64,000 bases of DNA, from NCBI GenBank assembly GCA_018606645.1, contig JAGVRI010000010.1, positions 62,001 to 126,000 on the forward strand, written 5' to 3'. Below the pieces are notes generated by a model, which was not told where the DNA came from, ran no database searches, and worked only from the letters and a program-made list of their open reading frames with translations. Position 1 is the first letter of the stretch, and each line of letters opens with the position of its first letter. Below, piece by piece: positions 35,177 through 45,759 of this stretch. The stretch comes from Chloroflexota bacterium (GTDB lineage: Bacteria; Chloroflexota; Anaerolineae; JAAYZQ01). Made by a program: the position numbers and the translations under genes.

Positions 35177-36844
35177 TTATCCCTTCACCTGGCGCGGTGG
35201 GTCGGCTGTCGGCTCCCCGTGCACCACCTTGTCGGGCAAGGCTGCCTGGACGGCCTGAGCAAGCTGTTCGACGGTGAACGGTTTCACCACCCAGCCTCTG
35301 ACTCCCTCTTCGGCTCGCGGGTCGAGCCCTGCGTTCCGTGGAAAATGGGATAGGAGGACTGTTTCCAGGCCGGGGATCCGTTGCCGTAAAGTCCTGTACA
35401 ACGGCGTGCCATCTGCAGTGAGGAGCATGGCATCGATCACGGCCAGGGCGATCTCTTCGCCATGCTGAGCCCCAAGGGTAAGGGCCTCGCGGCTGTTCCG
35501 CGCCGTGAGAACCCGGTAGCCCAATTCCTCAAGTAACATGCGGGTCGTGTCCAGGAGGAATTCGTCGCCGTCGACGAGCAAGAGGGTCTCGCCGTGGCCG
35601 CACGGCCACCCTGCCTCCTTCTCTTCCTCTTTCCTTTCCTCCTGCGCCGCCGGCAGATAAAGCGTTACGGTGGTTCCCTCTCCCACCTGGCTCGTCACCA
35701 CGATATGGCCGTGGTGTTGTCGGACAATGCCATACGCCTGAGTCAGGCCGAGGCCGGTGGTCTCGGTCATCCCCTTGGTGCTGAAAAACGGCTCAAAGAC
35801 GCGCGGCAGCACCTCGGGCGGGATGCCCACTCCCGTGTCCGAGATGGAGAGCACCCACCACAGCCTTGGGGGCATGTCGGGCAAAGGGGGGGTCTGGCCG
35901 GGCCGAAGGCGCAAGGGCGATAACCGGAAGGTCAGTATTCCACCCTCCGGCATCGCGTCGCGGGCATTGTCGATCAGGTTAGATACCACCCGGCGGATCT
36001 GAGCGGCATCAGCGCGAATGGGATAGGCCCCGGGTTCGATGTCTCGTCGGATCCGGATCAGAGGCGGCAGAGTTCGTTCCAGATCGCGAATGATTTCGCG
36101 CAGCAGGAGACCGAGGTCAAAACGTTCCAGGCGATAGAGGGACTTGCCGCTGAAATCCAGCAGTTGCTGGACCAGGTGCGCGGCCCGCTGGCCCAGGTCC
36201 TTGATGCGCGTCAGCCGGTCGTGCGCCGGGTCGGGCAGGGAGGGGGAGTGCAGCAGCAGATCGGTGGCCAGCAACATGCCGGCCAGGATGTTGTTCAGGT
36301 GATGGGCCAGGCCGGCCGTCAACTGGCCGACGGCAGCCAACCGTTCCTGCTGCACGATCCGCGCCTGCGCCGCCTGGAGTTCGGCCAGCGATTCCTCCAG
36401 GCGACGGTTGATTTCCATCAACATCTGTTCGCGCGCCACACGCTCGGTCACGTCAATGATAAAGGTCAACGTGCCGACCACCTGATCATCCTGGGTGAGG
36501 GGGATGATCTGGGCGGTCTGAGCCATCTGTTCCGGGCCGGGCTGGTAGGTCGAGGGCATGGGCAGCAGGTGATGGTGGAAATACTGGGACAACACCTGGA
36601 CCCGGCCAGCCAGCGCGTCGCGATAGTATCGCTCCAGGCCGCGCTCGACGATCTCCGGATATGCCTCCAGCAGGTTGCGCCCCACCATTTCGGCAGCCGA
36701 TCGTCCGCTCCGGGTCTCCAGCCAGCGGTTCCAGGCGACGATGGTGAGATCGAAATCGGTGATCAACAGACCCAGCGGAGCCTCGCGGAGCAACCAATCG
36801 GCAGCCATCTGCTCCCAGGCCACCGCCGCCAACGCCTGCTTCAT
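35177..36844 (-). CDS. PAS-domain hybrid histidine kinase with C-terminal receiver domain
   Basis: LAHHLNNILAGMLLATDLLL H-box; DTGVGIPPEVLPRVFEPFFSTKGMTETTGLGL; receiver LLLVDGDEFLLDTTRMLLEELGY. Confidence 0.92.
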   Translation of the reverse strand: MKQALAAVAWEQMAADWLLREAPLGLLITDFDLTIVAWNRWLETRSGRSAAEMVGRNLLEAYPEIVERGLERYYRDALAGRVQVLSQYFHHHLLPMPSTYQPGPEQMAQTAQIIPLTQDDQVVGTLTFIIDVTERVAREQMLMEINRRLEESLAELQAAQARIVQQERLAAVGQLTAGLAHHLNNILAGMLLATDLLLHSPSLPDPAHDRLTRIKDLGQRAAHLVQQLLDFSGKSLYRLERFDLGLLLREIIRDLERTLPPLIRIRRDIEPGAYPIRADAAQIRRVVSNLIDNARDAMPEGGILTFRLSPLRLRPGQTPPLPDMPPRLWWVLSISDTGVGIPPEVLPRVFEPFFSTKGMTETTGLGLTQAYGIVRQHHGHIVVTSQVGEGTTVTLYLPAAQEERKEEEKEAGWPCGHGETLLLVDGDEFLLDTTRMLLEELGYRVLTARNSREALTLGAQHGEEIALAVIDAMLLTADGTPLYRTLRQRIPGLETVLLSHFPRNAGLDPRAEEGVRGWVVKPFTVEQLAQAVQAALPDKVVHGEPTADPPRQVKG

Positions 36845-37464
36845 CCTTGGCCGTACCCCACTTCCCAGGTCTCCACCGCCTGGATCAGGTGTTCCATCGA
36901 GTTGACGCCCAGAGCCACCACCAGATAGCCGCCCACATCGCTGTCGCGCAGGTGGAACCGGGTATAGACCACCAGCGCATAGCGCAATTCATCGCGGCCG
37001 ATCACCAGGGTGCGTAACAACGAATCCAGACTGTCCAGCCGCAGGCGCGGCACCGAGAAGGTAATGCGCAGGTCCAGCAGGTTGCCCATCATCCCCAGAC
37101 AGGCGTTGAGCAGGATGTTCCCGATCTCGGTCAGCACCTCCCGCGCTGACGCATCGAGGAGGGTGCTCGGCGCCGGACCTTCAATGAACAGATGGGCCAG
37201 TTCGACCGCGCCGGCATAGTTCAAGACCAGGAAGGCATCGCCGGCCATGGGGCCGTCGAAAATCTGATGCACGGTAGCTACTTCTTCGTGGATGAAACGG
37301 CTCAGCACCCCATACAGCTCATCAACGGTGCAGACCGAAACCTCTGGAGGGTAGAGCACCACCCGCTGCCCGGTGAGGTCCGACAGAGCGGCGGAGGTGC
37401 GGCCAAAGGCGATGTTAATGAATTCGGCCAGCGCATCGCGTTGGCGTTCGCTGAGCTGGATCAT
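36841..37464 (-). CDS. CheC-like phosphatase/adaptor
   Basis: LAEFINIAFGRTSAALSDLTGQRV and VLTEIGNILLNACLGMMGNLL repeated CheC motifs. Confidence 0.85.
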   Translation of the reverse strand: MIQLSERQRDALAEFINIAFGRTSAALSDLTGQRVVLYPPEVSVCTVDELYGVLSRFIHEEVATVHQIFDGPMAGDAFLVLNYAGAVELAHLFIEGPAPSTLLDASAREVLTEIGNILLNACLGMMGNLLDLRITFSVPRLRLDSLDSLLRTLVIGRDELRYALVVYTRFHLRDSDVGGYLVVALGVNSMEHLIQAVETWEVGYGQG

Positions 37465-37829
37465 GGTCCCTCCTTTCCTAGCGCCTGATCAACCGCCTGC
37501 AGTACCTCCGATTCGTCAAACGGCTTGGCGATATAGCCCATCGCCCCGCCGGCCATGGCCAGCGCCCGCGAGGAACTCTGAATGTCGGCCGTCGCCACAA
37601 CAACGCGCGCCTGCCGGTCCATCTCTCGCAGGCGATCCAGTACCTCCAGGCCGTTCATGTCGGCCATGATCAGATCGAGCAACACCAGGTCTGGCCGTTC
37701 CAGAAAGTACCGTTCGAGGGCGACCAGACCGCTCTCGGCCTCGACCACCTCGTGGCCGGCTGAGGAGAGGATGCGGCGCAGGATGCGTCGGGACAGGCCA
37801 GAATCGTCCACGATCAGGATCTTGGCCAT
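37461..37829 (-). CDS. CheY-like response regulator
   Basis: AKILIVDDSGLSRRILRRIL...LVLLDLIMADMNGLEVLD...GYIAKPFD. Confidence 0.93.
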   Translation of the reverse strand: MAKILIVDDSGLSRRILRRILSSAGHEVVEAESGLVALERYFLERPDLVLLDLIMADMNGLEVLDRLREMDRQARVVVATADIQSSSRALAMAGGAMGYIAKPFDESEVLQAVDQALGKEGP

Positions 37830-38872
37830 CACACCACCTCCAGGATCGCCTGGGCCATCTGGTAGAGAGGCACGCTCCGATCGCTCAGACCGGCTTCTAC
37901 CACCGCGCGGGGCATGCCGTACACCACACAGGTTTCCTCGGCTTCGGTAAACACCAGGCCGCCTTGAGCCTTGATCCAGGCAGCTCCCTGCACTCCATCG
38001 GAGCCCATGCCGGTCATGACTACGCCCAGGACCCGCGCGCCGTACGTTTGCGCCGCCGACTGAAAGAGCACATCCACCGACGGACGGTGAGGGGTATCGA
38101 ATGGGCGCGCATCGAGGTGAGCGACGACCCGGCCATCGGGCTGGCGCACCAGAGTCAGGTGTCGGCCGGCCGGGGCCAACAACGCCACCCCGGCTTCTAC
38201 TAGGTCGCCCTCCTGAGCTTCGAGGACGCGCAGCGGAGAGACCTCATCCAGTTTGCGGGCATACAGCTCGGTATACCCGACCGGAATGTGCAATACCATT
38301 GCCACCGGCACCGGCAGGTCAGCCGGCAACTGCGGGATCAGGTATCGGAGAGCCTGGGGGCCGCCGGTCGAGATGCCGATCACGACCACATCCACCCGCC
38401 CGACCCGCCGCACCGCCTCCCGGATCGGCTGGGGCGGAGGAAGCTGCGCCTGCACCAGATGGCCGCGAGGACCGACCCGCGCCGCGAGCTTGACCTTCTC
38501 GATCAGTTCCTGAGAGATCTCATAGATCTTGTCCGTGGCCAGCGCTGTCGGCTTTTGGACAAATTCCAGCGCTCCGGCATCCAGCGCCTGCAGGGCCATC
38601 TCGCCGCTTTCGCTGGCGATACTGACCACCACCACCGGAATCGGCCGTCGGGCCATCTGCGCCTCGAGGAACGCGATGCCATCCATCTCGGGCATGATCA
38701 GGTCCAGGGTCACCACGTCGGGATTGAGGGTTTCGACCATCTCCAGAGCTTCGACTCCGTTCCGGGCAGCACCTACCACCTCGATGAAGGGGCTGCGAGA
38801 TAGCATTTGGCGCACTACCTTGCGCACATACGCGGAATCATCAACGACCAGAACGCGGATGAGAGATTCCAT
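37829..38872 (-). CDS. cheB: Chemotaxis response regulator protein-glutamate methylesterase CheB
   Basis: Receiver domain plus methylesterase motifs VIGISTGGPQALRYLIPQLPADLPVPVAMVLHIP...GVVMTGMGSDG. Confidence 0.95.
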   Translation of the reverse strand: MESLIRVLVVDDSAYVRKVVRQMLSRSPFIEVVGAARNGVEALEMVETLNPDVVTLDLIMPEMDGIAFLEAQMARRPIPVVVVSIASESGEMALQALDAGALEFVQKPTALATDKIYEISQELIEKVKLAARVGPRGHLVQAQLPPPQPIREAVRRVGRVDVVVIGISTGGPQALRYLIPQLPADLPVPVAMVLHIPVGYTELYARKLDEVSPLRVLEAQEGDLVEAGVALLAPAGRHLTLVRQPDGRVVAHLDARPFDTPHRPSVDVLFQSAAQTYGARVLGVVMTGMGSDGVQGAAWIKAQGGLVFTEAEETCVVYGMPRAVVEAGLSDRSVPLYQMAQAILEVV

Positions 38873-38929
38873 CGACTCAGTTCCTTTCCTTCTCTAAGGA
38901 TTGTGTCGAATCGTGCCAGCGGCAGCAGG

Positions 38930-39769
38930 CTATTGCTTCACATAGACAAAGGCGCCGCCGACCTGCTGCAGTTCAAAGCCGGTGTTCAGCCTGAGCAGCG
39001 ATTCTGCGGCAGCGATGAACAGATAACCGGGCGAAGGCATCCGCTCGTAGAAGGCGCGGGCCACCCGGCAGGTGGCCTCGGGCGAAAAATAGATGAACAC
39101 GTTTCGACAAAAGATCACCGGAGACGAGGCGAACGGCGCGATCTCGTCTTCGGCCAACAGGTTAACCACCGCCCATCGGATGCGGGAGTGGAGGTGAGGT
39201 GCGATGCGCCATCCCTCCTCCTCGGCGGTAAAGTAGCGGGCGCGCAGCTCGGCCGGCAGGGCGCGAAACGATCGTTCGCGATAGAGCCCGCGTTGTGCTT
39301 TCTGGATGGCGACCGGGCTGGCATCGCTGCCATAGATCTCGATAGGGACACGGGCCAGCCAGCCGGCCTCGTGCAGGGCCATGGCAATGGACAGCGGCTC
39401 CTCACCGGTGGCGCAGGCCGCGCTCCAGATGCGCAACGGGTCCCGCCGCCCGGCAGCAAAATACTGGGGCACGAGCACGTCTACCAGGGCGCGCACCTGA
39501 TCCATCTCCCGCCAGAAGTAGGTTTCCTGCACCGAGAGCGCATCCATGATCCGTGGCCATTCAGCCGCTGCGGCCGGATCATATTTCAGAAAATAGTAGT
39601 AATCCAGAAATGAATGGAAGCCACACTCCACCACCCGCGCCGAGAGCTTGTCGGCCAGGATCTCCTGCTTGTTGTTCTCGTAGAACAGGCCGGTGCGCTG
39701 ATGGATCAGGTCGCACAGCAGGTTGAAGGCCGTATCGGATAAGCCCAGCGTTTCTGCATGGAACTTCAT
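38930..39769 (-). CDS. cheR: Chemotaxis protein methyltransferase CheR
   Basis: ALSVQETYFWRE, RIWSAACATGEEPLSIAMALHEA, VIFCRNVFIYFSPEA. Confidence 0.95.
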   Translation of the reverse strand: MKFHAETLGLSDTAFNLLCDLIHQRTGLFYENNKQEILADKLSARVVECGFHSFLDYYYFLKYDPAAAAEWPRIMDALSVQETYFWREMDQVRALVDVLVPQYFAAGRRDPLRIWSAACATGEEPLSIAMALHEAGWLARVPIEIYGSDASPVAIQKAQRGLYRERSFRALPAELRARYFTAEEEGWRIAPHLHSRIRWAVVNLLAEDEIAPFASSPVIFCRNVFIYFSPEATCRVARAFYERMPSPGYLFIAAAESLLRLNTGFELQQVGGAFVYVKQ

Positions 39770-42495
39770 GGCTGCAACGCGGTCTGAGCGGCGCGGCGCA
39801 CCTCGGGATCGGGATCGGTGTGGGCCAGGCGGGCCAGCATCGGCCCGGCGAACCGACTGCCCAGACGCCTGAGCGCCAGCACCGCTTCCAGGCGCACCGA
39901 TGCATCTTCATCGTTCAGAACGGTGGTCAACAGGGCCGAGGCCTTGGGGTGTTTCATCCGCGCCAGGGCGCTCACCGTCACACGCCGCACGGCGGGGTGA
40001 AGATGGCTCAAGCCCCGACCGACCTCCTCGATCGTGTCCACACCCATCCCCGCCAGGGCCGCCATACATCCTTCCCGGTGTCGGGGATCGACTGCCAATG
40101 AGAGCAACGCGGCCACCGCTTCCGGCGTGCCCAGGCGAGCCAGGGCTTCGATGGCTGCCTGGGAGACGGCAGCCTCGGTATCGGTGGCGGCCACCCATTG
40201 CAACGCGCCGGCGACCCCTTCCCCTCCCCGTTGCGCCAGGGCCTGGATGGCGCCCAGCCTCCTCTCTGCATCGGGCGAACGGGCGGCGGCCAGCAGCGGC
40301 GGCAGGGCGTCGGGATGTCCCACCTGCCCCAGCGCTTCGAGGGCGGACTGCCAGATATCCTTCTCCGTTGTTTCCAGCAGCGCGGCCAGAGTGCCGGCCA
40401 CCCGGCTCCCGCCGATCTGCCCCAGCGCCCACACCGCCGAGGCGCGGACCATCGGCACCTCCTCTCCGTCGAGCGCCAGGCGCACCAACGCATCCAGAGC
40501 CTCGGGAAAGGCATGCTGGCCCAGCGAGCGGGCGGCATAATAGCGGACCCAGAGGTCGGGGTCCTGGAGGGCGCCGAGCAGCGAGGACAAGATCTCTCGC
40601 CCTTCGACCAGGCCCAGGGAACGGGCCGCCACGGCGCGCACCCGGGGCCGATCGTCGTGGAGCGCCTTTTGCAACGTTGGCGCGACGCGAGGGTCATCCA
40701 GATGGGCGATGCTCCCCAGCGCAGCGCGACGCACCGTCTCGTCCTCATCGTGACAGGCGGCAAAGAGTTGATCCAGACAGTTGGCATAGCCAAAGTAGCC
40801 GGCGATTTGGACCGCCGACTCGCGGACCCAGGGGTTGGGATCCTTCAGCCGCTGGGCGATGTGAGCCGCCATATCGGGATGACCAATGGAATTCAGGGCC
40901 GAAATGGCCGCCTGTCGCACCGCCGCCTCGGGGTGGCCGAGCAAGGCCAGGAGCGGTTCAAAGGCGCGCCGGTCGCCGATCCGCGCCAGCGCCCCGGCCG
41001 TCGCAACCATCAACTCCGACGACCCGCTCAGAAGATCGATCAGGGCCGGCACAGCCTGGGGATCGCCAATGCGGCCCAAGGCCATGACCGCCGCCTGGCG
41101 AGTCTCCCGGTCATCAGCCGCCAGTTGAGCAAGCAGGAGATGGGTGACGCGACGGCCAAAGCGCACCAGAGCCTGGACCACCTCTGCGCGGGCATCGGGT
41201 CGGCCCAGCAGGTGGGTCAGCGCGCGTTCGACGGCTTCTCCTTCCAGCCAACCCAGGACTCGGGCCAGATTGCGCAGTTCATCCCCGTGCGCGGCAGGAA
41301 GGGCGTCCAGCAGGTTCTGGACCCCGACGGGCTGCAGGGCGCGGCGCGTCAGGTCGGCAATATACCGGCCTTCCTCATAGCGGGCCTCATAGCGGTCATA
41401 CAGAGTGACCAGGGCCTGGACGATGATGGCCGTGGGCGCATCTGGCTGACTGAGCAGTTGGGCCAGGGGGGCGACCGCTTGCTCATCGCCGAGCTGACCC
41501 AGCGCCTCTGCGGCCGCTGTACGGAGGAGAGGATCGGTCAGCAGCGGCACTATCCGCGGCGCGGCGCGAGGGTCGCCGATCTGGGTCAGGGCGTCGAGGG
41601 CAGGAAAGGCCAGAAAGAAATCCCGCCCTTCGGCGATCTCCAGCAGGGCATCCACCGCTTCAGCGGCCCGCAGCCGCCCCAGCGCCTCGATGACGTGATA
41701 GCGGACGTTGACATCGGGGTCGGCCAGGGCGTTGAGCAGGGCCGGCGCCGCGCGTCGGTCCCGGCGTTCGCCCAGCGTGAGAGCGGCATAGATGCGCAGA
41801 TCAGCTTCCGGGGCGCGGAGGAACTCGATCAGCGGGGTCATCACATCCAGATTGCTCATGGCCAGTACCTGGATGGCGCTGTTCAACACGCTCAGATCGT
41901 GGCGTTCCTCCCGCAGCGCGCGCAACAGAGCCGCCACCGCCCGATCCCCACCCCGGCGGACCAGCCCGTTCACCGCCTGGCTCCGCACCCGCCAGCTTTT
42001 GTCCGCCAGCGCCTCGAGCAACGCCGGTTCGGCGTCCTCGACCTCTTCCTCGGCCAGCCGCCGGGCGGCCTGCACGCGCGTCGCCTCGTCGGGACTGGCC
42101 AGTTGTTCGGCCAGTTCGCGTTCCTGTTCCAGACGTCCGGTGACATCTTCAATGGTCACCAGAGTTCCAACGATATTCTCCCCTTCGCGCAACGGAGCGA
42201 GGGTGACCCGTTGTTGCATCCGGTCAAAATAGCGGGACGGAGGTTGCGGTGGGCAGGGGATCAGGTAATGGTGAAACGTCGGCGCCAACACCTCCACCAC
42301 CCCCTCGCGCAGGACCCGTTCGAGACGGGCCAGCAGGCCGCGCTGTTCCAGATCGGGCACGAGGCCCGTCAGCGGCTGCCCCTGCGCTTCAGCGGCTGGA
42401 ATGCCGGTGACCCGCTCCAGCCACGGGTCCCAGGAGCGGACGATCAGTTCCGAATCGGTGGTCAGGATGCCGATCCTGTCTTCTTGTGAGCTCAC
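39766..42495 (-). CDS. PAS domain fused to a long HEAT/PBS-lyase repeat array
   Basis: N-terminal PAS (TDSELIVRSWDPWLERVTGIPAAEAQG...), then many about 31-aa HEAT repeats (WVRYYAARSLGQHAFPEALDALVRLALDGEEVPMVRASAVWALGQIGG). GTG start overlaps stop of upstream gene. Confidence 0.88.
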   Translation of the reverse strand: MSSQEDRIGILTTDSELIVRSWDPWLERVTGIPAAEAQGQPLTGLVPDLEQRGLLARLERVLREGVVEVLAPTFHHYLIPCPPQPPSRYFDRMQQRVTLAPLREGENIVGTLVTIEDVTGRLEQERELAEQLASPDEATRVQAARRLAEEEVEDAEPALLEALADKSWRVRSQAVNGLVRRGGDRAVAALLRALREERHDLSVLNSAIQVLAMSNLDVMTPLIEFLRAPEADLRIYAALTLGERRDRRAAPALLNALADPDVNVRYHVIEALGRLRAAEAVDALLEIAEGRDFFLAFPALDALTQIGDPRAAPRIVPLLTDPLLRTAAAEALGQLGDEQAVAPLAQLLSQPDAPTAIIVQALVTLYDRYEARYEEGRYIADLTRRALQPVGVQNLLDALPAAHGDELRNLARVLGWLEGEAVERALTHLLGRPDARAEVVQALVRFGRRVTHLLLAQLAADDRETRQAAVMALGRIGDPQAVPALIDLLSGSSELMVATAGALARIGDRRAFEPLLALLGHPEAAVRQAAISALNSIGHPDMAAHIAQRLKDPNPWVRESAVQIAGYFGYANCLDQLFAACHDEDETVRRAALGSIAHLDDPRVAPTLQKALHDDRPRVRAVAARSLGLVEGREILSSLLGALQDPDLWVRYYAARSLGQHAFPEALDALVRLALDGEEVPMVRASAVWALGQIGGSRVAGTLAALLETTEKDIWQSALEALGQVGHPDALPPLLAAARSPDAERRLGAIQALAQRGGEGVAGALQWVAATDTEAAVSQAAIEALARLGTPEAVAALLSLAVDPRHREGCMAALAGMGVDTIEEVGRGLSHLHPAVRRVTVSALARMKHPKASALLTTVLNDEDASVRLEAVLALRRLGSRFAGPMLARLAHTDPDPEVRRAAQTALQP

Positions 42496-43613
42496 GGGTT
42501 CTGCGATCCCTCCTGGATCAAGGGCAGGACCACGGTAAAGGTGGTCCCCTTCCCCGGGATTCCCTCGCTTTCGGCCCACACCCGACCCCCGTGGGCCTGG
42601 ACAATCTCTTTGACGATCAATAACCCCAGCCCGGCGCCATGAACGCCCCGCGTCGCCTCGCCCGGCACGCGGTGGTATTTGCTGAACAGGGACGGGATCT
42701 GCTCCGCCGGGATGCCAAAGCCGGTATCCGCCACCTGGAGGATCGCCTCTCCCGCCTCTTCCCGCAAGCGCACCCAGATCTGCCCCCCTTCCGGGGTATA
42801 TTTGATGGCGTTGGACAGGAGGTTGTCTACCACCTGACCGATCCGCCGCGCATCCACCCAGGCCCGTATTGGCGCGGAGGGGAGTTCCAGGTGCAACGTC
42901 TGGCGCTTGGCCCGGGTCTGCACCTCGGCCAGGGCCGCGCTGGAGCGCACGATCTCGCCCAGCTCTGCTGGCCCAAGATCGAGCCGCAGATAGCCGCTGT
43001 CAATCTGGGCAAAGTCCAGGTAATCGTTGGCCAGCTCCAGCAGCCGGTGGGCGGCCGTCTGGGCGAGGGAGAGCAGTTCGCGCTGGGCGGGAGTCAGCGG
43101 TTCCATCTCCAACAGCAGTTCGGTGATGCCCAGGATCTGGCCCACCGGATTGCGCAGGTCGTGGGCCACCATCGAATAGAATTCGCCCTTGACCTTGTCC
43201 AGTTGTTCCTGGGCGAGCAGGCCGATGCGGTGCTGCCAGGCCTGCTCCAGAGCGTAGAAGAGTTGGCTATAGTCGCTGCTCACCGCCACTTCTTGTTTCT
43301 GGAGGTAGCCATCCGCGCCATGGCGTACCGCTTCGAGCGCCGTCTTGATGTCGGCAAAGGCGGTGAGGATCACCACGGCGCTTTCCCGATCCCTCTCGCG
43401 AATGCGTTGGAGCACCTGAAGGCCGCTCATATCGGGCAGCAACAGGTCCAGCAAGATCAGATCATACCGCTGGCCGGCGTCCAACCGATCCAGGGCCTCC
43501 TGCCCGGTGCTGGCCTCGTCGGGATGCGCACCCTGCCGGGCCAGCAGGTTGCGCATCAGGTGGCGAATAGAGAACGAATCGTCCACGATCAAGACCCGCT
43601 TTTGATCCAGCAT
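42492..43613 (-). CDS. Receiver-histidine kinase hybrid
   Basis: MLDQKRVLIVDDSFSIRHLMRNLL receiver; MVAHDLRNPVGQILGITELLL H-box; DTGFGIPAEQIPSLFSKYHR. Confidence 0.92.
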   Translation of the reverse strand: MLDQKRVLIVDDSFSIRHLMRNLLARQGAHPDEASTGQEALDRLDAGQRYDLILLDLLLPDMSGLQVLQRIRERDRESAVVILTAFADIKTALEAVRHGADGYLQKQEVAVSSDYSQLFYALEQAWQHRIGLLAQEQLDKVKGEFYSMVAHDLRNPVGQILGITELLLEMEPLTPAQRELLSLAQTAAHRLLELANDYLDFAQIDSGYLRLDLGPAELGEIVRSSAALAEVQTRAKRQTLHLELPSAPIRAWVDARRIGQVVDNLLSNAIKYTPEGGQIWVRLREEAGEAILQVADTGFGIPAEQIPSLFSKYHRVPGEATRGVHGAGLGLLIVKEIVQAHGGRVWAESEGIPGKGTTFTVVLPLIQEGSQNP

Positions 43614-43656
43614 ACCTCCAACCCCCGCTTCGCTGTCCCGGTCCAACGGCCTGCCC

Positions 43657-45717
43657 TTACCGACCTTCCATCTGGTCCATCAGTTCGTCCAGGGTCCTGG
43701 CCCTGTCCCGCAGGCTGGTCACGGCGCGGGAGGTGTCTTTGACTCCGGCGGCGTTGCGGTCCGCAACCTGGCGGAGGTCGGCCAGAGCCTTCAGAATCTG
43801 ATCGGCGGTGGTCAGGTGCTCGCGGTTGGCCTGGCTGATCAGGGCGATCTGGCGGGAGACGTTGGTCGTGGCGGCGACCATCTCCTGTCCGGCGCGCGCC
43901 TGCTCATTCATCGCCCGCGCCACCTGGTCGGACTGTCGCCGGATGGCCTCCACCGCGGCCATGATCTGGCTGATGGCATTGGCCTGCTCGTTTACTGCCT
44001 GGCTGACGTTCTTGGCCAGACGAGTCATGCGGTCCGCCTCGGTGGACACCTGAGCGCTGGCCTTGGATTGCTCGGCCACGGCGCGGGCGGTCGAGGCGGC
44101 GTTGCGCCGCATCGTCTCGGCCGTTTGGGCGATCTGCTCGGCCGCCTTGCTCTGTTCGCCAGTTGCCTTGCGCACCTGGACCGCCAGTGAGCTCGTGCTC
44201 TGAGCGGCCTTGATCACATCGCGGGCAGCGCGTCCCTGCTCGGCCATGGCCTGGCTCACCTGCTGAGCGGTGCGGCGCATCTGGGCCACGGCCTGGACGA
44301 TGGAATCCACCGCCCTGGCCTGTTCGCTCGTGGCCGTTCGCACCTGCCGGGCCTGATCGGCGGTGGTCTTGACCGCATCCACCACCACATCGGCGGCGGT
44401 GAGTTGCTCTCTGGTGGCCTGAGCGATCTGGTTGACCACCCCCCGCACCTCGCGCACGCCGCCCATGATCTTTTCCAGGCCCGCCAGCCCGTCCTCGGTC
44501 AGCCGACTGCTTTCTTCGGCCACCTGCAACCCCGCCTCCGAGGCGCTGACCGCCTCCTGGGCCGTTTGCTGCAAGATGCGGATGATGGCCGCAATGTCGG
44601 AGGTTGCTTTGGCTGCCCGGTCGGCCAGGTTGCGGATCTCTTCGGCCACCACCGCAAAGCCGCGCCCCGCCTCGCCGGCGCGCGCCGCCTCGATCGAGGC
44701 GTTCAGCGACAGCAGATTGGTGCGCTCCGCGATCAGATTGATGGTATCAACAATATCGCCGATTTCGGTTGTCCGCCGTCCCATTTCGCGGATCACACCG
44801 GACGATTGGGCCATGGCGTCCCGGACCCGGTTCAGGCCCTGGATCGAGCGCCGCACCGTCACGCTGCCCTGCTCCGCATCCTGGGCCGCCTGGCGGGTGA
44901 TTTCGTCTCCCTGCTGGGCCAGCGCCGCCACCGACCGGGCCGAGGCGCTCAGTTGGGTGACGCTGGTGGCCGCTCCCTCCGCCGCGCTGGCGATCCGGTC
45001 GGCGCTCTGGGCCGTCGCCTGGATCGACCGCGCCATCTCCTCCACGCTGGTGGAGGTCTGTTCGACCGCCGAAGCCAGGTTCTCGGTCATGGCGCTGACC
45101 TCCTCGATGGAGGCCGCCATCTCGTTGATGGCCGAAGAGGTTTCCTCCGCCGCGGAGGCCAGATCATCGGCGTGTTCGGCCACCCCCTGGATCGAACGAG
45201 CCATCTCTTCGATGGTCGTGGCCGTTTCTTCCACGGCCACGGTCAGCGCCTCGGTGTCTTCGCTGACGCTCTGGATCGAAGCGGCCATCTCGTTCATGGA
45301 CGCGGTCGTCTGGGTGGCCGAGGCGGCCAGCTCCTCGGCCATGTCCCTCACCGTTTTGATCGAGGCGGTAATCTCCTGGACCGAGGTGGCCGTCTCGTTG
45401 ATCGAAGCGGCCAGATCGGCGGCGCTGGCGCTGACCTGCTCGGTCGAGGCGCCCATTTCATTGACCGAAGAGGCGAGTTGCGTCGCCGAAGCGGCGATCG
45501 ATTCGGCCTGGAGGGCCGTCTCGCGCAGCGAGGCAGCCATCTCGTTGGTGCGGCTGACCATCTGATCCAGAGAACGGATCTGCGCTTCCGCGCCCTCGGC
45601 CACCTGGCCGGCCACGCCGGCGATCTCGTCCGCGTCGCGGGTGACCTGCTCCACCTGCTGACGAAAGACGATCATTTTCTGCCGGTTGTTTCGTGAAAAT
45701 CGTCCGAAAATGCCCAT
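43657..45717 (-). CDS. Soluble methyl-accepting chemotaxis protein, almost entirely coiled coil
   Basis: MCP signalling hairpin [39 protein letters not shown]; no TM helix or recognisable sensor domain; long heptad-rich repeats. Confidence 0.93.
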   Translation of the reverse strand: MGIFGRFSRNNRQKMIVFRQQVEQVTRDADEIAGVAGQVAEGAEAQIRSLDQMVSRTNEMAASLRETALQAESIAASATQLASSVNEMGASTEQVSASAADLAASINETATSVQEITASIKTVRDMAEELAASATQTTASMNEMAASIQSVSEDTEALTVAVEETATTIEEMARSIQGVAEHADDLASAAEETSSAINEMAASIEEVSAMTENLASAVEQTSTSVEEMARSIQATAQSADRIASAAEGAATSVTQLSASARSVAALAQQGDEITRQAAQDAEQGSVTVRRSIQGLNRVRDAMAQSSGVIREMGRRTTEIGDIVDTINLIAERTNLLSLNASIEAARAGEAGRGFAVVAEEIRNLADRAAKATSDIAAIIRILQQTAQEAVSASEAGLQVAEESSRLTEDGLAGLEKIMGGVREVRGVVNQIAQATREQLTAADVVVDAVKTTADQARQVRTATSEQARAVDSIVQAVAQMRRTAQQVSQAMAEQGRAARDVIKAAQSTSSLAVQVRKATGEQSKAAEQIAQTAETMRRNAASTARAVAEQSKASAQVSTEADRMTRLAKNVSQAVNEQANAISQIMAAVEAIRRQSDQVARAMNEQARAGQEMVAATTNVSRQIALISQANREHLTTADQILKALADLRQVADRNAAGVKDTSRAVTSLRDRARTLDELMDQMEGR

Positions 45718-45759
45718 CGGTTCCTCCTTCTCAACTCGGCAACGGCGGAGGTTTCCGCC

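Noticed and set aside
40198-42489. 763-aa plus-strand ORF opposite the HEAT-repeat gene
   Set aside because: Mirror ORF of a GC-rich repetitive coding region; the sense strand has a clear HEAT repeat pattern and operon context.
43657-45717. Repetitive DNA in the MCP gene considered as a mobile or recombination repeat
   Set aside because: Periodicity follows the coiled-coil heptads of the protein; no intergenic or mobile signature.
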